Source: Streptomyces thermovulgaris
GTDB lineage: Bacteria; Actinomycetota; Actinomycetes; Streptomycetales; Streptomycetaceae
NCBI RefSeq assembly: GCF_002155915.1
Contig: NZ_MUME01000021.1
Span: forward strand, 205-49,685
Length of the DNA stretch: 49,481 nt
Direction of reading: 5' to 3'
The position numbers were made by a program, and so were the translations under genes. Positions 1 through 8,267 of this stretch are shown piece after piece. The notes under the pieces were generated by a model. It was not told the origin of the DNA and did no database searches. It worked only from the letters and a program-made list of their open reading frames with translations. Every line of letters starts with the position of its first letter. The first letter of the stretch is position 1.

Positions 1-166
1 GGCGCCGCCCGGAGACGGTCGGCGAAGCGATCCACTGCCTGGATCAGAGAAGTCGTGTCCACCACACCGCGAGATTACGCGTCGTCGCACGCCTGTTGCC
101 AATGCGCAGGCACTCGGGCACGGTGACGTGAAGGACCGGCTACATCGAATGTGTCCGGAGGCGCCG

Positions 167-394
167 ATGTCCCACGTCTTCTCCGAGGAGACCCATCGCA
201 ATCTGCTCGCCCGCATCCCCCGCTGCACCGGTCGTGAGATCTCCGACTGGCTGCGCACCGTCGAAGAAGGTCCCGCCCTCGGCTTCGAGGAGAAGGTCCG
301 CTGGCTCCGTCACGAACACAACCTCGCCTACGGCCACGCCAAGGCGATCATCCACGAGTACGACCTGAGGAGGGCCGCGCGCAGGCTGCGCTAG
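167..394 (+). CDS. DUF4287 domain protein
   Basis: A small soluble protein of 75 residues. The segment from SDWLRTVEE through FEEKVRWLRHEHNL to HAKAIIHEYDL matches the DUF4287 pattern, a short helical domain found in many actinobacterial proteins of unknown function. A longer reading starts with GTG at 128, but the ATG at 167 follows a GGAGG at 157-161 with good spacing, so I chose it. It stands alone, pointing toward a strong hairpin at 522-560 shared with the convergent Bax inhibitor gene. The family assignment is from pattern memory; no biochemical role is known to me. Confidence 0.8.
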   Translation: MSHVFSEETHRNLLARIPRCTGREISDWLRTVEEGPALGFEEKVRWLRHEHNLAYGHAKAIIHEYDLRRAARRLR

Positions 395-521
395 GAGGTG
401 CCGTACGGATCCGGGCCGGCTCCGGTGCGCGGGGCGCCCCGCGGCCGCGGCGGGATCCGGACGCTCTCCTCCAGCTCCTGAGCACGTCCCCCGTGCCCGA
501 GCGCGTACCGCCGCCCGGCAC

Positions 522-560
522 GACGAAGGGCCCCGGGAACGCTCCCGGGGCCCTTTCGTC
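522..560. terminator. bidirectional terminator
   Basis: Long inverted repeat: GACGAAGGGCCCCGGGA and its complement around a 4-base loop, with one unpaired A. It lies between two convergent genes (DUF4287 protein and Bax inhibitor-like protein), so it probably terminates both. Confidence 0.8.
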
Positions 561-608
561 CGTATGCGTCACAGGTGCCCGGTGCCTCGTCGAGGAACCG
601 GCCGTGGT

Positions 609-1520
609 TCAGTCGTTCTGGTTGAGGATCGCGATGAGCCGCAGGAACTCCAGGTAGATCCACACCAGCGTCAGCGTGAGACCGAAGGCCGCGAGCCAGG
701 CCTCCTCGCGCGGCGCACCGTAGGCGATGCCGTCCTCGACCTGCTTGAAGTCCAGGGCGAGGAAGCAGGCGCCGAGGATGATGCCGACGACACCGAAGAA
801 GATGCCCAGCGGGCCGCTGCGGAAGCCGAGGCCGTCACCGCCGCCGAACACGGCGAACAGCAGGTTCACCATCATCAGCAGCACGAAGCCGAGCGTCGCC
901 GCCATCACAAAGCCGTAGAACCGGCGGTTGACGCGGATCCAGCCCGCCTTGTACGCCACCAGCACACCGGCGAAGACCGCCATCGTGCCGAGCACGGCCT
1001 GCATGGCCGCGCCGCTGGCGACGTGGGTGTCGACAATGCTGGAGACGACACCGAGGAACACGCCCTCGACAGCGGCGTAGGCCAGGATCAGCGCGGGCGA
1101 GGCCTTGCGCTTGAAGGACTGCACCAGGGCCAGCACCATGCCGATCAGCGCGGCACCGATCCCGATGGCGTAGGAACGGCCGATGTTGGCGGCGTCGACC
1201 GGCAGCAGCGCCCAGGCGAGCGCGGCCGTCACGACCAGGGTGCCGAGCGTGGACGCCGTGCGCAGGACGACGTCGTCCATCGTCATCCGGCCGGCGGTGA
1301 CCGGGGCCTGCGGCGGTGCGCCGTACTGCAGATCCTGCTGAGCGTAAGGGTTCTGCGCGTAGGGGTTGCCGACCGGCTGGGCGTACGGGTTGCCCTGCGC
1401 GTACGGGTTGCCCTGCGTGCCGACTGCGGGGCCCCCGGCCTGCGGCGCGGTGTTGAAGCCCGCGTAGCCGTTGTCGCGGCTGAACCCCCGTCGCGAGAAG
1501 ACCGGGTTTCTGCTCCTCAT
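609..1520 (-). CDS. Bax inhibitor-1/YccA family membrane protein
   Basis: Integral membrane protein of 303 residues. The first ~100 residues are Pro/Gln/Tyr/Gly-rich, with several NPYAQ repeats, and are probably cytoplasmic and disordered. The remainder is a run of seven hydrophobic helices typical of the Bax1-I family (for example LVVTAALAWALLP, YAIGIGAALIGMVLAL, ending LRLIAILNQND). Relatives are membrane proteins linked to calcium or proton leak and stress; the role in Streptomyces is unknown. Start: the ATG at 1520 follows GGAGGAGTGAG, better than the upstream in-frame ATG at 1559. It is monocistronic and ends near the shared terminator at 522-560. Confidence 0.88.
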   Translation of the reverse strand: MRSRNPVFSRRGFSRDNGYAGFNTAPQAGGPAVGTQGNPYAQGNPYAQPVGNPYAQNPYAQQDLQYGAPPQAPVTAGRMTMDDVVLRTASTLGTLVVTAALAWALLPVDAANIGRSYAIGIGAALIGMVLALVQSFKRKASPALILAYAAVEGVFLGVVSSIVDTHVASGAAMQAVLGTMAVFAGVLVAYKAGWIRVNRRFYGFVMAATLGFVLLMMVNLLFAVFGGGDGLGFRSGPLGIFFGVVGIILGACFLALDFKQVEDGIAYGAPREEAWLAAFGLTLTLVWIYLEFLRLIAILNQND

Positions 1521-1783
1521 CTCACTCCTCCATGGCCACACGGCGCGGCCTTGGTCCAAGAGTAATGGAAAGGCAAAGGACGGACCCTAGTACCTCAGAA
1601 GGATCTTTTTTCCTTCCCCTGCTGCCGAACACGCTACGCGACCAGGTGATTCCCGGCCACGGACGATCTCATTCATGACCAAGCCGCTACACGTCCGGAA
1701 CCGGCCGGAGACACCGAACGGGTGTCCGCGCCGTCGCCCGTTCGCCGGTAGCCCGTCCGGCGGCCCGCCGGTCTGCCGGTCCG

Positions 1784-2958
1784 TCAGTCGAGCGGGAACC
1801 CGGTGTATCCCTCGGCGAAGTCGGCCGCTGCGGCCCGGCAGGAGCCGATGCGGTCCAGGCGGGCCAGTTGCAGACGCCGGTCGAACGGGGTGGCGCCGGG
1901 GGCCCGGTGCAGCATCGTCGTCAGGTCGTGGCTGAACCGCTCGGCCTGCCAGACACGCCGCGGGCAGGCCGCCGAGTAGGCGTCGAGCAGCGCGTCGGAC
2001 CCGGTCTCCCGCCGGTGCACCAGCGCCCGTGCGAAGGTGACGGCGTCCCCGATGGCGAGGTTCAGTCCCTTGGCCCCGGTCGGCGGCACGATGTGGACGG
2101 CGTCCCCGGCGAGGAACAGCCGGCCGTGGCGCATGGGCTCATGGACGTAGGAGCGCACGGGGGTCACCGACTTCCGGGTGACCGGCCCGCGCCGCAGGGT
2201 CCAGGCGTCGTCCGTCTCGAGCCGCCGCTCGAGCTCGTCCCAGATCCGCTCGTCGCTCCACTCCTCGGCGTCGGTGTCCGCCGGCACCTGGAGGTGGAGA
2301 CGGGAGACGGACGGGGAGCGCATGGACAGCAGGGCGGACCCGCGGTCGTGGCGGGCGTAGACCAGCTCGTGGTGCGAGGGGGCACGTCCGCGAGGATGCC
2401 GAGCCAGCCTAAGGGGTACGTCCGCTCGAACACCCGGGAGACCGAGGCGGGGATCGCCCTGCGGGCCACGCCCCGAAAGCCGTCGCACCCGACGACGTAG
2501 TCGCACACGAGGACGTCCTCGCGCCCCTCGTGGCGGAACCGGACGGAGGGCCGGTCGGTCCCGGCCCCCTCCACGGCCAGTGCCTCGGCCTCGAACAGCA
2601 GCGGGCCGCCCTCCTTGGGCTGCAGGGCGACGAGGTCCTTGCACACCTCGGTCCGGGCGTAGACCGTCACGGACCGCCCGCCGGTGAGCGCGGGGAAGTC
2701 GATGTGCTGCCGGCGCCGGTCGAAGCGCAGCTCGATCCCGTCGTGCCGGAGCCCCTCGCGGTCCATCCGCTCCCCGGCCCCGGCCGCACGCAGCACGTCG
2801 ACGGTGCCCTGCTCCAGGACCCCGGCCCGCTGGCGCTGCTCGACATGGGCGCGGTCCCGGCTCTCCAGCACGACCGCGTCGATGCCGGCGTTGTGGAGCA
2901 GCCGGGCGAGCAGCAGGCCGGCCGGTCCGGCTCCGATGATGCCGACGGTGGTGCGCAT
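1784..2958 (-). pseudogene. pobA: 4-hydroxybenzoate 3-monooxygenase, frameshifted
   Basis: Flavoprotein monooxygenase that would convert 4-hydroxybenzoate to protocatechuate. The N-terminal half (TVGIIGAGPAGLLLARLL, the FAD dinucleotide fold, then VVGCDGFRG) is in one frame up to about 2383. The C-terminal half (HHELVYARHDRGSALLSMR, then GDAVHIVPPTGAKGLNLA, the second FAD/NADPH motif) is in another. The family reads ILADVPPSHHELVYA across the join, which needs one more C in the five-C run (G run at 2378-2382 on the + strand). With that base restored the gene encodes 391 residues, normal for PobA. Start: ATG at 2958 after GAAGGGA. Either a true single-base deletion or a sequencing error in a homopolymer; all catalytic regions are otherwise intact. 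Confidence 0.85.
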
Positions 2959-3315
2959 CGGTCGTTCCCTTCGGGTGGGCGCCCGTGACCGAGGACGGAA
3001 TCGAGCGCGTTCGCACGACGGACGGCTTTCGCGGGGGCACCCCCGGGATTCCGCCCGCCCCCACCCGCTGTCACCGGTGCCCGCACCCAGAGCGACCACC
3101 GGACGGCGGTGCGGGCCGGCGGGCCTGTCGGCACCGGTGGCCCGATCAGGACACGCGACCACGCACAGCGAAAGCATGCGCACGGCCTGCAAGACCTGAC
3201 CCGAAGTCATGAATGGCTCTTTGAAGAGGAATTCAGTCCAAATCGGTTCAACACAACTCTCGTCTCGGAGAGTTGACCAGCGGCTTGATCCCGTCCGGGC
3301 CGGCTCAGCCCGGGG
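2959..3315. other. intergenic region between pobA and gpsA
   Basis: About 350 bases without a convincing gene. It contains the promoter side of pobA and the 3' side of gpsA, with a hairpin at 3254-3275. The stretch around 3205-3260 is more AT-rich than its surroundings. I see no aromatic-catabolism regulator gene here, although pobA is often next to one. Confidence 0.5.
3254..3275 (-). terminator. hairpin downstream of gpsA
   Basis: Perfect 8-bp inverted repeat CAACTCTC and GAGAGTTG with a 6-base loop, 40 bases past the gpsA stop. There is no T-run, as usual in Streptomyces. It could instead be an operator, because it ends in the octamer GAGTTGAC, which recurs upstream of the XRE gene at 7695-7734. 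Confidence 0.4.
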
Positions 3316-4329
3316 TCAGCGTTCGGGCCTGGGAGGCCGCTGCATCAGCGCGGCTGCGGCCTCGTCGAGGGCGATCTTCCCCTGGAGCAAGGCGGCCATC
3401 ACCTCGGTGATGGGCATCTCCACGCCGTGGACACGGGCCAGGTCGAGGATCGCCGTGGCGGACTTCACGCCCTCGGTGGTCTGCCGGGTGGCGGCCGTCG
3501 CCTCCGCAACGGTCATGCCCTGGCCGAGGTGAGCGCCGAAGGTGCGGTTCCGGGACAACGGGGACGAGCAGGTGGCCACCAGGTCGCCCATGCCGGACAG
3601 CCCAGCCGGCGTCGCGGGACGGGCGCCCATACGGACCGCGAGGCGGGTGGTCTCCGCCAGGCCGCGGGTGATGAGCACCGCTGCGGCGTTGTCGCCCAGG
3701 CCCATGCCGGCAGCGATACCGACCGCGAGAGCGATGACGTTCTTCACTGCGCCGCCCAGCTCGCAGCCGATCACGTCGGTGCTGGTGTAGGGGCGGAAGT
3801 ACGAGGTGCGGCAGGCCTGCTGAAAGCGCCGCGCGACGTCCTCGTCGGGGCAGGCGACGGTCGCGGCAGCGGGCCGGCCGGCCATGATCTCGCGTGCGAG
3901 GTTCGGCCCGGACAGCACCGCGATCCGGTCCGCGGGCACACCGGTCACCTGCGCGACGACCTGACTCGCCCGCAGCCCGGTGTCCGTCTCGATGCCCTTC
4001 ATCAGCGACACGATCACGGTGTCCGGCCCGATGTGCGGCGCCCACACTGCGAGGTTGGCCCGCAGGGTCTGTGCGGGGACGGACAGCACGAGGTAGTCCG
4101 CGCCCTCCAGCGCGGCGGCCGGATCGGTGGTGGCCGTCAGAGAAGCGGGCAGGTCGACGTCCGGGAAGTAGTCCGGGTTCCGGTGCCGGGTGTTGATCCC
4201 GTCGGCGACCTCGCTGCGGCGGGCGTGCACGATCACATCGCTGCCGGCGTCGGCAAGGATCTTGGCTGCTGCGGTGCCCCAGGAACCGGCCGAGAACACC
4301 GCCGCACGGACGGGGCGGGGCCGGCTCAC
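3316..4329 (-). CDS. gpsA: NAD(P)H-dependent glycerol-3-phosphate dehydrogenase
   Basis: Cytosolic enzyme of 337 residues interconverting dihydroxyacetone phosphate and sn-glycerol 3-phosphate, the phospholipid backbone precursor. Visible: an N-terminal Rossmann loop AVFSAGSWGTAAAKIL (the usual first Gly of GAGSWG is Ser), substrate-site motifs SLMKGIE and GGAVKNVIALAVG with the conserved lysines, and RNRTFG near the C-terminus. Length is normal. The open frame continues upstream to 5202 through an HPr-kinase-like remnant, but a GTG at 4329 behind AAAGGA gives a normal GpsA start. In this island it is likely a second, accessory copy feeding glycerol phosphate to a modification pathway; that role is inference. 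A 34-base copy of its 3' end lies at 8136-8169. Confidence 0.85.
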   Translation of the reverse strand: MSRPRPVRAAVFSAGSWGTAAAKILADAGSDVIVHARRSEVADGINTRHRNPDYFPDVDLPASLTATTDPAAALEGADYLVLSVPAQTLRANLAVWAPHIGPDTVIVSLMKGIETDTGLRASQVVAQVTGVPADRIAVLSGPNLAREIMAGRPAAATVACPDEDVARRFQQACRTSYFRPYTSTDVIGCELGGAVKNVIALAVGIAAGMGLGDNAAAVLITRGLAETTRLAVRMGARPATPAGLSGMGDLVATCSSPLSRNRTFGAHLGQGMTVAEATAATRQTTEGVKSATAILDLARVHGVEMPITEVMAALLQGKIALDEAAAALMQRPPRPER

Positions 4330-4439
4330 GGGAGGGTCCTTTCGCTGGGGGCAGGCCATGGTCGGGATGCCGACCGGGCCGGGCCATCGTATCGGTCGCG
4401 CCGGACACGGCCGGGACATTGCGGGGTGGCGCGGGGGCG

Positions 4440-4950
4440 GCAGGATCGCCCGGCCCTCGTGCACGACCGCCGAGGCGTGCAGCACCGCCCAGCCGTCACG
4501 CAGCAGCATGCCTCGCGGCATCTCGCGGGCCGGGCGGGCGGTCGCCGTGGCGACGGGCTCGACGTCACACCCGATGACCGTCAGGCTCGCCCCGGCAGGC
4601 TCGGACCGGTAGGCGAGCGCCTGGTCCGGCGAGACGGCCCGGACGACGCCGCTCTCCTCGCAGCGCGTCACAAGGAGCTGCGCCTTCGCGCAGACGGCGC
4701 TGGTGTGCGGGGCCTGTGTGACCGCAAGCGCGGCCTCCCCGTACGCGCCCGGGTCGATCTCGGCCAGCACAAGCGGGCCCGCACACACGCTCTGCGGCTC
4801 CACCTCGACCGCCTTCCACCACTGCCCGAAGTACCGGGCGCTCCAGTCGGTGACGGCCCGCTCGACGGACACGACGCTCACCTCGGCGCCGGCGGTCTCC
4901 AGACGTACGGCATGGCCGGTCGTCCTCAGTTCCTCCCGGATGGAGGCAGT
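4440..4950 (-). pseudogene. HPr kinase-like protein remnant, cut before the P-loop
   Basis: This stretch, in frame with gpsA, encodes ELRTTGHAVRLET, then APHTSAVCAKAQLLVTR, LAYRSEPAGASLTVIG and finally GWAVLHASAVVHEGRAIL. The last block is the sequence that precedes the Walker A loop (GxxGxGKTT) in Streptomyces HPr-kinase/serine-kinase-like proteins. The P-loop and everything after it are missing; instead about 35 unrelated codons lead to the gpsA start. I therefore call it a truncated gene of ~170 remaining codons, whose 3' half was lost when gpsA was joined. The 5' border is uncertain. A real kinase function is not possible without the P-loop. Confidence 0.55.
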
Positions 4951-5198
4951 CGGGCGGAAATACCACGCACAGCCGCATGGACAGCACGGAGCAGGAAGCC
5001 CCTCACGCAGCCCGGCGGCCATCGGAACGCCGCCGGCGTCCCGCCCCTTGCGCGCCGGCAGAAGTCCTTCACGGGCTGCTTCCGGCCTTCGCCGAGGGGA
5101 CCGGGAAAGCGGCACAGGATCAGCGGACCGGAGCGACGCGGCACCCGTGGACGCGTGCCGTGCGCTCCCCGGGAACGCCAGAGCCCGCTCCCAACGGC

Positions 5199-5768
5199 TC
5201 ATGTCCGTTCATCAGCGGGCTCTGCGGCCTCGGCTGCCCGGTGGCGTTGCTGGGCGAGCCGGACCACCGCCCACACCAGCCGCGGGTCGCACAGCTCTCC
5301 GGGGGAGTCCATGGGAACCGCCCAGTACGCACGCCCCTTCGGCTCCGTGCGGTCCACCGCCGGCACGCCCAGAAAGCAGTCCCGGCCCAGGCACTCCAGG
5401 CCGGGAAAGGCCCGGGGCGGACGCCGCCACGCGGTGGAGCCGGGAACCAGGACGTAATAGTGGTCCGCATACCTGCTGTGAATCACCGGACCGCCGTCCA
5501 GCGCACGACGGAGAAAGCCGTTCACCTCCGCCTCGTCGGCCGTCTGCGCCGCAGCACGCACCAGGTCCCCCGGCATCCGGACGGCGGAGAAGATCCCACC
5601 GCACGCCAGAAGCGCCGCACCGTGCGTCAGCCACTCGCGGCGGGCCACGTCCCGGTCCCGGGCGGCGGACAGAAGCCAGTACGCGACCGCGAGCTGCCGC
5701 TCCCACCCCGACACCTGGACGGCGTCCTCCACTGCGTGCTGTTCGTTCGGCGGCGTCGGACGGGTCAC
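5199..5768 (-). CDS. primase/polymerase-like protein, copy 1
   Basis: A 189-residue protein of the group usually annotated in Streptomyces as bifunctional DNA primase/polymerase-like. The order of blocks (LLSAARDRDVARREW, ALLACGGIFSAVRMPG, DGGPVIHSRYADHYYVLVPG, then DCFLGVPAVDR and YWAVPMDSPGE) parallels those proteins, where an LPTG-type strand is followed by a glycine-rich strand and an APG-type strand. I see no clear catalytic acid triad, so a DNA-synthesis activity is doubtful. Start: GTG at 5768 overlapping the stop of the upstream gene (GTGA) and preceded by AGAGGTGA. It is nearly identical to the gene at 11408-11968, with a perfect match of more than 80 bases near 5256-5340. Its stop overlaps an ATG at 5202 as ATGA. 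Confidence 0.6.
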   Translation of the reverse strand: MTRPTPPNEQHAVEDAVQVSGWERQLAVAYWLLSAARDRDVARREWLTHGAALLACGGIFSAVRMPGDLVRAAAQTADEAEVNGFLRRALDGGPVIHSRYADHYYVLVPGSTAWRRPPRAFPGLECLGRDCFLGVPAVDRTEPKGRAYWAVPMDSPGELCDPRLVWAVVRLAQQRHRAAEAAEPADERT

Positions 5769-6271
5769 CGGTCGCTCACCTCTGCAAGGGCCGCGCAGTA
5801 GCTGGCGAGGGAGTGGCGGATCTTCTCGCCGGGGGTCAAGTCCCACGTTTCGTCTGCCTCTTCCTCCCGGGGCAGCGCATCCCCGCGCGTCCCCCGGCCC
5901 GGCGGGAGGGCGCCCCAGCCGTCCGGGCCGGTGCGCGCCTCCACCACCTCGTCGGCAAGCGCACACCGGCCGGTCGTCGGCAGAACGGACAGAGTGCGGG
6001 TATCCGGCTTGACGGCGTGGCAGGGCAACGGGACCTGCTTGCGGCCGTGCCCGGCCATGGCAGCCGAGCCGACCGGGCGCGGGACGAGGACAGCGCCCGC
6101 CGCAGGCGCGCGGGACTGCGGCAGCGGATGCACGCCCGGCACGGCACAGGCGAAGGTGCCGCACGTACGGCCTTGCCCGGGCCGGTACCGGTGGCCCGGA
6201 ACGACGGACCACTCCAGTGCGGCCCACGCGCACACGACGGCGACCGGGGCGCGGGTGTCGATCGGCACCAT
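5765..6271 (-). CDS. primpol N-domain-like protein
   Basis: A 168-residue protein. The N-terminal part (VCAWAALEWSVVPGHRY, then RTCGTFACAVPGVHPLPQ) resembles the start of actinobacterial primase/polymerase-like proteins, where a CxC-x4-C-xxPGxHP cluster follows a WPVVPG-type strand; here only two of the usual cysteines are clearly spaced. The rest is low in recognisable motifs, and the C-terminus (LTPGEKIRHSLASYCAAL) is helical. Start: ATG at 6271 after GGGG at moderate spacing. It overlaps the next gene by GTGA, so the two are translationally coupled and may act as halves of one protein. The copy at 11408 lacks a homologue of this gene. Function unknown. Confidence 0.5.
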   Translation of the reverse strand: MVPIDTRAPVAVVCAWAALEWSVVPGHRYRPGQGRTCGTFACAVPGVHPLPQSRAPAAGAVLVPRPVGSAAMAGHGRKQVPLPCHAVKPDTRTLSVLPTTGRCALADEVVEARTGPDGWGALPPGRGTRGDALPREEEADETWDLTPGEKIRHSLASYCAALAEVSDR

Positions 6272-6406
6272 CGCCGATACCCCCAGGTGATCAGTCAGAC
6301 ACGAACAGTGGCCACCTCAGGATTACCCGCAAAGGCGTTCCCAACCCTAAGAATTCCTCAGGGGCGCTCATCGGCAGGGATCACGCGCCCGTTGTGCACC
6401 CCGTGC

Positions 6407-7651
6407 CTAACTGACGAGTTCCATGTTCCGGATGAGCCCGGACAGTGTCGCCGCCTGCGAGGGCACCCCGACCCGGGCGAGGTCGGAGACCAGAGCGCGG
6501 GCCATCGGGTCGGCGTACACGTAGTAGGGAGCCTGTCCGGCGGCCTCACGCAGTTTGACGACGGCCGAAGCGCTGCGCCCCATGCGGTGCAGTGCCCGTG
6601 CTTCGTCGATCGCGAAGTGCGTGCGCCGCTCCTTGCTCGGAACCTTGGTGACGTCCGCGTGGGGCACTCTCTTCAGCCCGGCATCGGGCTGGTCGACCTC
6701 GACTCCGGCCTCCACCGCGTGGACGGCGACCGTGCCCCGTCCGAACACTGTCTGGGCTTCCAGGTCGTACCAGTCGGGACCGAGCCGGTCGGCGTCCTCC
6801 AGCGCCGCATCGATACGCGCCCACGCGTCATCGGCGCGCCCGCCACGCGCGTGACCGATCGCCGCCCGCAGATGCAGTGCGCCCCGCAGGGACACGGCCC
6901 GCTCGTCCGCGCTCCGCCCGCTCGCATACGGCTCCAGGTCCCGCAGCGCGGCATCCGCGACGGCGACCGCCTCCTTGAGCGTGGCCTGGTGCAGCAGTGC
7001 TCCGCACCGGTCCCACGCCACCGCGGCTTTCATCACAGGGTCACCGAGCTGCGTCGCCGCACCGGCCGCGACCTCCGCCGACACCCATGCGAGATCCGGG
7101 TAGCCGAGCTGGTTGAGACACATGCGCGCCGTACGGGCGGCGTCCGCCAGGAGCCGGAGCGCGTCCTCGCGGCCGGAGCCGTCGAGGAGCAGGAGCGCGG
7201 TGTTCAGATCCTCGACGAGCGGCGGCAGCACCATGGCCACACGCGGCAGATTCGCCGCCTGCCGTGCGCTGTTCGCCTCCTGGGTCCGGCGTCGCAACGC
7301 CTCCAGGTCGGCCGGCGCCCCCGAGGGACTCATGCCCGGATGCCCGGACAGAATCAGCCCGGACCGGCGCAGAGCCGTCCGCAGGGCGGGGATGTGGGCG
7401 TGCGCGAGGCTGCCGCCGTTGTGCTGAAGCCGGTAGGGCTGCCCGAGCAGCCACACCACGTCGACGTCACACCGCTCGGCGATCGCGGTGATGACGGAGA
7501 ATCGGTCAAGCGCTAAACGACCGTTCTCGACTCCTGCGACCCAGTCGGCTGTGCGACCGAGGAAATCCCCCAGTTCGACCTGAGTCAACCCAGCCGCATT
7601 ACGGGCGATCCGGACACGAGCACCGATGTGCTCGTCACTGGCGAGAGGCAT
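6407..7651 (-). CDS. XRE-family regulator with TPR-like C-terminus, TTA codon
   Basis: A 414-residue protein. Residues ~8-65 form a lambda-repressor-type helix-turn-helix (RIARNAAGLTQVELGDFLG, then ADWVAGVENGRLALDRFSV). The remainder is alanine-rich paired helices of TPR type (AWDRCGALLHQATLKEAV, GALHLRAAIGHARGGRADDA, DEARALHRMGRSASA). Streptomyces encode many such regulators next to specialised or conjugative genes. Start: ATG at 7651 with GGGAGGA. Codon 46 (+ strand 7514-7516) is TTA, rare in Streptomyces and read only by the bldA tRNA, so translation should depend on bldA. Three GTSAACTC copies upstream (7695-7734) could be its operator. Target genes unknown. Confidence 0.82.
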   Translation of the reverse strand: MPLASDEHIGARVRIARNAAGLTQVELGDFLGRTADWVAGVENGRLALDRFSVITAIAERCDVDVVWLLGQPYRLQHNGGSLAHAHIPALRTALRRSGLILSGHPGMSPSGAPADLEALRRRTQEANSARQAANLPRVAMVLPPLVEDLNTALLLLDGSGREDALRLLADAARTARMCLNQLGYPDLAWVSAEVAAGAATQLGDPVMKAAVAWDRCGALLHQATLKEAVAVADAALRDLEPYASGRSADERAVSLRGALHLRAAIGHARGGRADDAWARIDAALEDADRLGPDWYDLEAQTVFGRGTVAVHAVEAGVEVDQPDAGLKRVPHADVTKVPSKERRTHFAIDEARALHRMGRSASAVVKLREAAGQAPYYVYADPMARALVSDLARVGVPSQAATLSGLIRNMELVS

Positions 7652-7694
7652 ATGGTGTCCTCCCTTCCGACCTCGACCCCCCGAACGGTACTCC

Positions 7695-7734
7695 GAGTTG
7701 ACACCCCGCGACCCTTGAGTTCACGGGAGTTGAC
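7695..7734. promoter_or_regulatory. three GAGTT(G/C)AC octamers, candidate XRE operator
   Basis: GAGTTGAC at 7695-7702, GAGTTCAC at 7717-7724 and GAGTTGAC at 7727-7734, all in one orientation and 44-84 bases upstream of the XRE gene start at 7651. Two further copies occur at 7900-7907 and 3270-3277. Repeated half-sites before a regulator gene suggest autoregulation; this is inference. Confidence 0.35.
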
Positions 7735-7817
7735 GTGTAGCACTCCAGTTCGCGGTCCTGCCGCAGAGCCAGGTTCGCCTCCACCTGGCCCGCCACCCCG
7801 CACTGCCCCTCCGGAAA

Positions 7818-7950
7818 GAGGAAGCCGCCTGCTCCGCCCCCACACCGACACAACCAAGACACGGAACCACCACAACGGGCGTATGCGCGCGGTTCGCAAG
7901 AGTTGACCCAGAGTGATGACCGATGCCCGGATTCGGGCTCGAACCGACAT
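7818..7950. repeat. tRNA-Leu 3' end and flank, diverged copy
   Basis: This block aligns with 14378-14513 at roughly 75-77% by eye. Shared parts include GAGGAAGCCGCC, CCAAGACACG, ACCACCACAACG, TTGACC, TGCCCGGA and CTCGAACCG. The last two are the acceptor stem with discriminator and the T-loop of tRNA-Leu read on the minus strand; the rest of a tRNA is absent, so this is not a functional tRNA. The two copies are direct repeats ~6.56 kb apart, like an old attachment-site pair or a segmental duplication. Confidence 0.6.
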
Positions 7951-7965
7951 CACCCCACTGCAAAA

Positions 7966-7991
7966 CCGCAGGTCAGAGCACTGACCTGCGG
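7966..7991 (-). terminator. hairpin with T-tail
   Basis: Perfect 11-bp stem CCGCAGGTCAG / CTGACCTGCGG with a 4-base loop. On the minus strand it is followed by TTTTG. It lies downstream of the acyltransferase gene and the gpsA fragment, so it likely ends that transcript. Confidence 0.6.
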
Positions 7992-8135
7992 GTTCCTTCC
8001 CAGCTCACCCCGTCTCAGCCCACGTCTGGTGTTCCCGTGGGAACGCCGTTGCACATGGGCGGGAACACGCAACCCCGCCTCCAAGCAGAGCACATGGCCG
8101 AAACCTGTACAGCGCACGGGCATGGCCGTCGATCT

Positions 8136-8169
8136 GGGGTCAGTGCTCGGGCTTGGGAGGCCGCTGCAT
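8136..8169 (-). pseudogene. gpsA 3' end fragment
   Basis: 34 bases closely matching the last codons and stop of gpsA (3313-3346), with three mismatches visible. On the minus strand they would read MQRPPKPEH-stop against MQRPPRPER-stop in gpsA. Similarity ends on both sides. It shows that a second gpsA copy, or a rearrangement end point, once lay here. Confidence 0.55.
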
Positions 8170-8267
8170 AGCGGCTTCACCCTCGTATACGAGGCGCGTA
8201 TACACCGGCGCGGCCACCCGGGGAAGGTGGCCGCGCCTGTCTTGCTCCACGGGCCGCTGCGTGGCCG

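Larger units (their letters stand above)
7652..8267. other. non-coding stretch with repeats and gene scars
   Basis: About 600 bases with no supported gene. In order it holds the octamer repeats at 7695-7734, a degenerate copy of the tRNA-Leu 3' end with its flank (7818-7950), a strong hairpin (7966-7991) and a fragment of the gpsA 3' end (8136-8169). An imperfect palindrome with a GTATAC core lies near 8189-8213. This looks like a recombination scar zone. Confidence 0.6.

Noticed and set aside
1..127. Possible end of a gene entering from the left
   Set aside because: No frame gives a convincing coding pattern or motif before the DUF4287 gene.
7924..8010. A second complete tRNA-Leu gene
   Set aside because: Only the T-loop and 3' acceptor half are recognisable; no anticodon arm, and the expected body is replaced by a terminator hairpin.
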